Below are positions 7,921-10,884 of a DNA stretch of 10,884 nt, one piece after another. Within the stretch, counting starts at the first letter, position 1, and every line of letters begins with the position of its first letter. The DNA comes from Bacteroidales bacterium (lineage in GTDB: Bacteria; Bacteroidota; Bacteroidia; Bacteroidales; DTU049). The position numbers were made by a program, and so were the translations under genes. The DNA lies in the NCBI GenBank assembly GCA_018432645.1, contig JAHDSP010000401.1, forward strand, positions 1 to 10,884, read 5' to 3'. The notes under the pieces are model-generated. The model ran no database searches. It had not been told where the DNA came from and saw only the letters and a list, made by a program, of their open reading frames with translations.

Positions 7921-8190
7921 ACTGTCTTCATGAAATATTTCTACCACTCCGACCATCTCGGCTCCGCTTCCTTTATAACAAATGCAGAAGGTGCAATAGA
8001 GTAACTCCTCGAGTACCTTACCTACGGCATTCATCTCACAGTAAAACTCTGAGTTTGTTTTAATCACATCTTTAGATGTATTTCATCCGCATTGGGAAAT
8101 TATTTGTACTAAAACAAGCAAGCCGAGTAGGGAAGAAGGGGTTACACTGTTTGAGCAAGCGATAACTTGCGAGTTTGTAACGTATCAACT
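7921..8190. other. GC-rich, hairpin-containing non-coding island
   Basis: Hand counts give 43 % GC (7921-7980), 45 % (7981-8040), 32 % (8041-8100) and 43 % (8101-8160), while the sequence on the right falls to typical AT-rich values. No ORF of convincing length or family is present on either strand; the open + frame at 7659-8063 is largely the shadow of kamA. Several inverted repeats lie here: AAACTC-T-GAGTTT at 8044-8056, ACATCT-TT-AGATGT at about 8066-8079, and a nested hairpin at 8141-8181. It lies just upstream of the kamA promoter. It may be a relic of a mobile element, a dispersed repeat, or a structured RNA. I cannot decide from one copy. Confidence 0.55.
8141..8181. repeat. Nested inverted repeat (interrupted hairpin)
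   Basis: Outer arms GTTACA (8141-8146) and TGTAAC (8176-8181) enclose inner arms GCAAG (8155-8159) and CTTGC (8166-8170) around the loop CGATAA. The bases between inner and outer arms do not pair well. The 41-base unit ends at the GC-rich/AT-rich boundary near 8185, which would suit an end of an inserted segment, but no matching partner is seen near 7921. Confidence 0.5.
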
Positions 8191-8318
8191 TTATATTTTA
8201 TTTATCAAAATTTACTTACCCACTCAAAAATTTATATATCCATCAGTAAATTGATACATAGTAAATTAGTTGATTACAACTTATTTGATTGAGCTATATA
8301 CTATGATGATAGATATAT
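8182..8318. other. AT-rich intergenic stretch downstream of the cupin gene
   Basis: I see no gene, RNA or strong terminator here. A GTATCAA word (8182-8188) is echoed in inverted form by TTGATAC (8251-8257), too far apart and too short to mean much. Transcripts of the minus-strand cupin gene should end in this stretch. Confidence 0.4.
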
Positions 8319-8642
8319 TTATTTAAAAAAAACTGCTAACCAAATAGTAGGTTTGTATTTATGAGTATAAGCTACTCTATGTTTCTCATGAGCAGAGATG
8401 AGTAAGCAATCTCCTTTTTGTAGAGAAATTTTTCTGTCTATAAATTCTAATTTAGCCTTACCTTTTAGTAACATTATCCATTCATTCTCATCTTGATCAT
8501 ACCAAAAATCTGGGGGACTTTGCTGCCCAAAGGAAATAATTCGTTCTATTCTAATGGAATCATTATTTAGAACATTAAAATAATTTTCAATAGATTTATT
8601 TTTAATCTTATAATGAAAAAAGTTAAATGGTTTCTCCTTCAT
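8319..8642 (-). CDS. Small single-domain cupin protein
   Basis: A 107-residue protein of the cupin fold, of a widespread small family annotated simply as cupin domain-containing. Visible landmarks are ERIISFGQ (33-40), FWYDQDENEWIMLLKGKAKLE (about 46-66, cupin motif 1), LQKGDCLLISAHEKHRV (about 74-90, motif 2) and PTIWLAVFF at the end. The usual motif-1 histidine pair is replaced by acidic residues (DQDENEW). His85 and His88 remain, so metal binding, if any, differs from classic cupins. Substrate and role are unknown. The ATG at 8642 lies within the end of the upstream YciO-type gene with a 20-bp overlap, so the two are probably translated together. It is the last gene of the minus-strand cluster. 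Confidence 0.82.
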   Translation of the reverse strand: MKEKPFNFFHYKIKNKSIENYFNVLNNDSIRIERIISFGQQSPPDFWYDQDENEWIMLLKGKAKLEFIDRKISLQKGDCLLISAHEKHRVAYTHKYKPTIWLAVFFK

Positions 8643-9270
8643 CTAATAAATCTAAAAAATTAATTGATCCAGCTCCCTCTCTAACTAAAACGGGTATTTC
8701 ACCAGTAGCATCTATCACAGTACTAGGAATTAGACCACCCGGCCCTCCATCTATAACGGCATCTACTATATCCATATACATTTCATAGATAAGCTCTGGA
8801 TCTGAAATATATTCATTGCCTACCTGCTCATTTACTCTAATAGAAGAAGAAACTATGGGATGCCCAATAGTGTCTACAATGGCATGGACAATTTTATTAT
8901 CTGGTACACGTATACCAATAGTTTTTCTACGATTTTCTAGAATTTTAGGTATTTTATTATTAATAGGTAAAATAAATGTGTATGGACCCGGTAATACAGA
9001 TTTCATTAATCTAAAAATTTCATTAGGAATAGGTTTAGTATATTCACTTAAAATAGATAAATTAGAACCTAAAAACGAAAAAGTAGCTTTATTGAAATCT
9101 ATTTTTTTTATTCTAGAAATTTTTTCCACTGCTGATTTATTAAATGGATTAGCAGCAAAAGCATAAACACTGTCAGTAGGAATTATCACAATACCACCTC
9201 CATTTAGTATCTCTACTATTTTATTAATTTGCCTTTGTGGAGGATCTTCTGGATGAATCTTTAATAACAT
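8623..9270 (-). CDS. YrdC-domain protein of the YciO type (Sua5/YciO/YrdC family)
   Basis: A 215-residue YrdC-fold protein. Motifs include IHPEDPPQRQIN (5-16), PTDSVYAF (31-38), FRLMKSVLPGPYTFIL (about 86-101), RKTIGIRVP (115-123), STVIDATG (183-190) and VLVREGAG (194-201). The N-terminal pattern and the overall sequence resemble Escherichia coli YciO more closely than TsaC/Sua5. True TsaC makes threonylcarbamoyl-AMP for the t6A modification of tRNA. YciO-type proteins lack part of the conserved basic/Ser-Asn active-site set: where TsaC typically has a SxN motif, this protein has VSSSIRVNE (140-148). So the threonylcarbamoyl-AMP synthase role is plausible but not secure, and a separate tsaC may exist in the genome. 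The ATG at 9270 has no SD sequence. The gene overlaps the cupin gene by 20 bp and lies 52 bp after the upstream gene. Confidence 0.85.
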   Translation of the reverse strand: MLLKIHPEDPPQRQINKIVEILNGGGIVIIPTDSVYAFAANPFNKSAVEKISRIKKIDFNKATFSFLGSNLSILSEYTKPIPNEIFRLMKSVLPGPYTFILPINNKIPKILENRRKTIGIRVPDNKIVHAIVDTIGHPIVSSSIRVNEQVGNEYISDPELIYEMYMDIVDAVIDGGPGGLIPSTVIDATGEIPVLVREGAGSINFLDLLDEGETI

Positions 9271-9322
9271 ATTATTTTATTTTATGAATTATCAAATTTG
9301 TTATAATATTTTAAACGAAATG

Positions 9323-9940
9323 TCAATCAACGATGTTTATTGTATTTTTAAAAAAAGTTAGGAAAGTGTTCATATTAGTGATAAGACCATCAGCACCTAA
9401 AATAGCTATTTGAGATAACTCTATAGAATTAGAAATCTGGTCAGCTAAAATAAAAGTATCATATCCTTGCTCATTATATATATTAATAATTTGAGAAATT
9501 AAATGCAAAGAATCGATACCTGATTGCTTGGTGTTTAACATAGATATATTAATATAAGAAGCACCTGCCTCTGCAGCTAAAATTGCTTGAGAAGTGGACA
9601 TGATGCCATCACATAGAGTGTTAATTTTTTGTTTTGATAAATTAATAATAGCTTTTATTCCATCAGTAGTAGCAGGTAATTTTACTGTAATAAGTTCATT
9701 AATTGACATTAAAATATCTACTTCTCTTAAAATATCCTCATAATCTTTGGCTTTAATATTTACTAATAATTCTTTTTTAATCAAATTGCAGATAGAATTA
9801 TAATGAGTTAAGATCTGATTATTATCTTTAATACCTAATGCTTCTATATCTGATAGATCAATATTAATACCACTTATTATATCAAAATCTTTAATAATTC
9901 TAACATCTTCGATATTTATTGTATTAATAAATAATTTCAT
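9323..9940 (-). CDS. Divergent transaldolase/fructose-6-phosphate aldolase-fold protein
   Basis: A 205-residue protein with the layout of the small transaldolase family (TalC/FSA): an MKLFINT start, VKLPATTDGIKAI (about 86-98) with the Schiff-base lysine at Lys87, and LAAEAGASYINIS (about 121-133). The rest of the active site looks changed. The family's LDTAN aspartate is Asn6 here, GVTTNPS is replaced by GINIDLS (24-30), LGTAVYS by LCDGIMS (109-115), and the APYVNR tyrosine and arginine are missing. It therefore may be an aldolase with altered specificity or a non-catalytic relative. Length is near normal and the frame is intact, so it is not an obvious pseudogene. The ATG at 9940 is preferred over a TTG at 9964. 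It begins 31 bases after the SRP RNA and may be read from the same promoter. Confidence 0.72.
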   Translation of the reverse strand: MKLFINTINIEDVRIIKDFDIISGINIDLSDIEALGIKDNNQILTHYNSICNLIKKELLVNIKAKDYEDILREVDILMSINELITVKLPATTDGIKAIINLSKQKINTLCDGIMSTSQAILAAEAGASYINISMLNTKQSGIDSLHLISQIINIYNEQGYDTFILADQISNSIELSQIAILGADGLITNMNTFLTFFKNTINIVD

Positions 9941-9970
9941 AATAGAGTAAAATTTTTTAAACAATAAAAA

Positions 9971-10067
9971 GGGTAAGCACCTTACATCACACCGCTACGA
10001 CCGCTTACCCTTGCTTCCTCTCGGACCTGGGGGAGTTCGCAGGAGCTGGTTGTGTAAGACTTACCCC
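9971..10067 (-). ncRNA. ffs: Signal recognition particle RNA, small bacterial type (4.5S)
   Basis: On the minus strand this roughly 97-base element contains the domain IV signature CAGGTCCGAGAGGAAGCA, the Ffh-binding core of SRP RNA. The apical tetraloop is GAGA (10019-10022), a GNRA variant of the more common GGAA. The 5' end GGGGTAAG (10067-10060) pairs with the 3' end CTTACCC (9977-9971), closing the hairpin, and is followed by TTTTT, so the closing helix probably also acts as the terminator. The RNA joins Ffh to target nascent membrane and secreted proteins to the translocon. It stands out by base composition from the AT-rich surroundings. The exact ends are inferred from the pairing. Confidence 0.93.
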
Positions 10068-10072
10068 GATTG

Positions 10073-10103
10073 CAAAAATACATAATTTTTTTAAATAAAA
10101 AAA
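10073..10103 (-). promoter_or_regulatory. Promoter of the SRP RNA gene
   Basis: TATTTTTG (10080-10073 on the minus strand) matches the -7 consensus TAnnTTTG and ends five bases before the inferred RNA 5' end at 10067. At a 19-base spacing lies TTTT (10103-10100), a near match to the -33 TTTG. The agreement between box and RNA start supports both calls. Confidence 0.65.
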
Positions 10104-10110
10104 ATATTAA

Positions 10111-10557
10111 TTATCTTAACCTACTAGCACTGCTAATTTTTTGAATATCTGATCTAATATATTTATTTGCTAAAATTATCATTATAAAAGAAATAATAGG
10201 TATTAAAACACCAAAAGTATCATATTTAAATAAAAAACCGTTTTTAGCCCAGATATCAGGTATTAGCAACATACCAAGTAATAAAAGTACATTAAGGAAA
10301 AAAGCTACAGCATTTAACCTTAATTGAACTACCAAATTTTTAACATAATAAATAATGATGGGTATTAATAAAACCATTAAAATATGATCAACCATCAAAG
10401 TATATAACCAGCCGATAGGATGAACAGGAGAATTAGTATCATAAATAGATAGAGGCATAAAGCTAGGAGTTAATAACTTAATAAAGGGCATAAAGAATAA
10501 TAAAATCAATAAAATCCATGCGATTATCAATACGATGTTTTGTTTTCTAAAAAGCAT
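10111..10557 (-). CDS. DUF4293 family membrane protein
   Basis: A 148-residue protein with four predicted membrane helices at about 7-28, 51-72, 82-100 and 114-132. The length, four-helix layout, the xVxLRLNA stretch after helix 2 and the C-terminal IRSDIQ...SASRLR tail match the Bacteroidota-specific DUF4293 family, whose function is unknown. A TTG at 10563 opens the frame two codons earlier, but the ATG at 10557 (MLFRKQN) is the likely start. A TATCTTTG box lies 17-24 bases upstream. The gene ends 43 bases before the SRP RNA, which has its own promoter in that gap. The family call rests on recalled patterns. Confidence 0.75.
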   Translation of the reverse strand: MLFRKQNIVLIIAWILLILLFFMPFIKLLTPSFMPLSIYDTNSPVHPIGWLYTLMVDHILMVLLIPIIIYYVKNLVVQLRLNAVAFFLNVLLLLGMLLIPDIWAKNGFLFKYDTFGVLIPIISFIMIILANKYIRSDIQKISSASRLR

Positions 10558-10573
10558 AATCAAAAAATTTTTA

Positions 10574-10581
10574 CAAAGATA
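10574..10581 (-). promoter_or_regulatory. Candidate -7 box for the DUF4293 gene
   Basis: TATCTTTG on the minus strand, identical to the -7 box of the kamA promoter, stands 16 bases before the ATG at 10557. No TTTG or TTG is found at 19 bases further upstream, so only half of the promoter is supported. Confidence 0.45.
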
Positions 10582-10641
10582 TTAAAAAATTATGTATTGG
10601 ATGAAAATGTGTGGAGGAAGTAAAATTTATTATATTTTTTG

Positions 10642-10671
10642 TTTGGAAATATATTTGATTATATTTCCAAA
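10642..10671. repeat. Perfect 12-bp inverted repeat, 6-base spacer
   Basis: TTTGGAAATATA (10642-10653), spacer TTTGAT, TATATTTCCAAA (10660-10671). The arms match without error. It lies between the divergent DUF4293 gene and the ORF at 10705. It could be an operator, a transcription-blocking hairpin, or part of an insertion-sequence end. Confidence 0.8.
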
Positions 10672-10686
10672 TTTTAATTAATTTTG
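10654..10686 (+). promoter_or_regulatory. Candidate promoter of the ORF at 10705
   Basis: TTTG (10654-10657), 21 bases, then TAATTTTG (10679-10686), a full -7 match; transcription would start near 10692. The -33 element lies in the spacer of the inverted repeat, so a protein bound there would compete with RNA polymerase. A second -7-like word, TATATTTG, occurs at 10650-10657 but lacks a partner. Confidence 0.4.
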
Positions 10687-10704
10687 TAAAAAAAATAATA
10701 AGCT

Positions 10705-10884
10705 ATGAAACAATTAGTTGATAATCTAGTAGAATATTTATCTATGGGCAAACAAGAGCATCTAGCATTCCTCGATGGTCTCTTTTACCTGTTAAAACAA
10801 AAAAATGCAGATGTAGTAGACTACCAAGGTCTCAAGGCACAAAGTGTATCTCCACAATGTCCCAAATGTGAAAGCATAAACATT
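10705..10884 (+). CDS. 5' part of an ORF with a CPxC zinc ribbon; possible transposase
   Basis: The window cuts this ORF after 60 codons. It starts at the ATG at 10705 and runs open to the edge. The N-terminal ~50 residues are helical-looking and unrecognised (MKQLVDNLVEYLSMGKQ and on); then comes SPQCPKCESINI, which is the first half of a zinc ribbon (Cys52, Cys55). CPxCxSxxI near the N-terminus is common in IS1- and IS1595-type transposases, and a mobile element would fit the inverted repeat upstream. However, the catalytic domain lies outside the window, and other zinc-ribbon proteins look alike here. Treat the transposase label as a guess. Confidence 0.5.
   Translation, partial: MKQLVDNLVEYLSMGKQEHLAFLDGLFYLLKQKNADVVDYQGLKAQSVSPQCPKCESINI

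Noticed and set aside
7659..8063. Open frame of 134 codons on the + strand
   Set aside because: Its first two thirds are the antisense shadow of kamA, and the rest runs through the kamA promoter and the GC-rich island with a basic, low-complexity translation and no family resemblance.
7865..8318. Riboswitch or leader RNA for kamA
   Set aside because: The promoter at 7890-7920 leaves only about 20 bases of leader, so the structured island is upstream of the transcript.

Overview
This AT-rich window, with roughly 28-30 % GC in most genes sampled by hand, looks like a member of the Bacteroidota. It carries a GldH lipoprotein, a DUF4293 membrane protein, a PSP1/RicT protein ahead of gldH and a class A PBP, and an IspG with the extra internal domain. 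Several start regions have the Bacteroidota-type promoter (TTTG, about 19 nt, TAnnTTTG), and no clear Shine-Dalgarno sequences are visible. I cannot name the genus. Tight overlaps between genes suggest a compact genome, but nothing proves an endosymbiont.

Layout. Positions 1-243 are non-coding and hold two imperfect heptanucleotide (7-bp period) arrays and a probable promoter. Positions 244-5667 (+) are a tightly packed four-gene block: ricT-like (PSP1), gldH, a class A penicillin-binding protein and ispG, joined by overlaps of 8 and 11 bp and a 1-bp gap. Positions 5731-7864 (-) are a convergent two-gene operon, kamA (lysine 2,3-aminomutase) then ablB (beta-lysine N-acetyltransferase), read from a textbook Bacteroidota promoter at 7890-7920. 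Together they make N-epsilon-acetyl-beta-lysine, a compatible solute. Sampled lines of kamA are clearly richer in GC than the other genes. Positions 7921-8318 hold no gene; their first 270 bases form a GC-rich, hairpin-containing island of unknown nature.

Positions 8319-10557 (-) hold, in transcription order, a DUF4293 membrane protein, the small SRP RNA (ffs), a divergent protein of the transaldolase/fructose-6-phosphate aldolase fold, a YciO-type YrdC-domain protein and a small cupin whose start overlaps the YciO gene by 20 bp. At the right edge, 10705-10884 (+) is the start of an incomplete ORF with a CPxC half zinc ribbon, possibly a transposase. A perfect 12-bp inverted repeat lies upstream and overlaps its candidate promoter.

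Most of the window is ordinary core Bacteroidota gene content. I see no convincing new multi-gene system. The points most worth a second look are the GC-rich island at 7921-8190, the heptamer arrays, the eroded aldolase active site, the short IspG insert domain, and the inverted repeat at the right edge.
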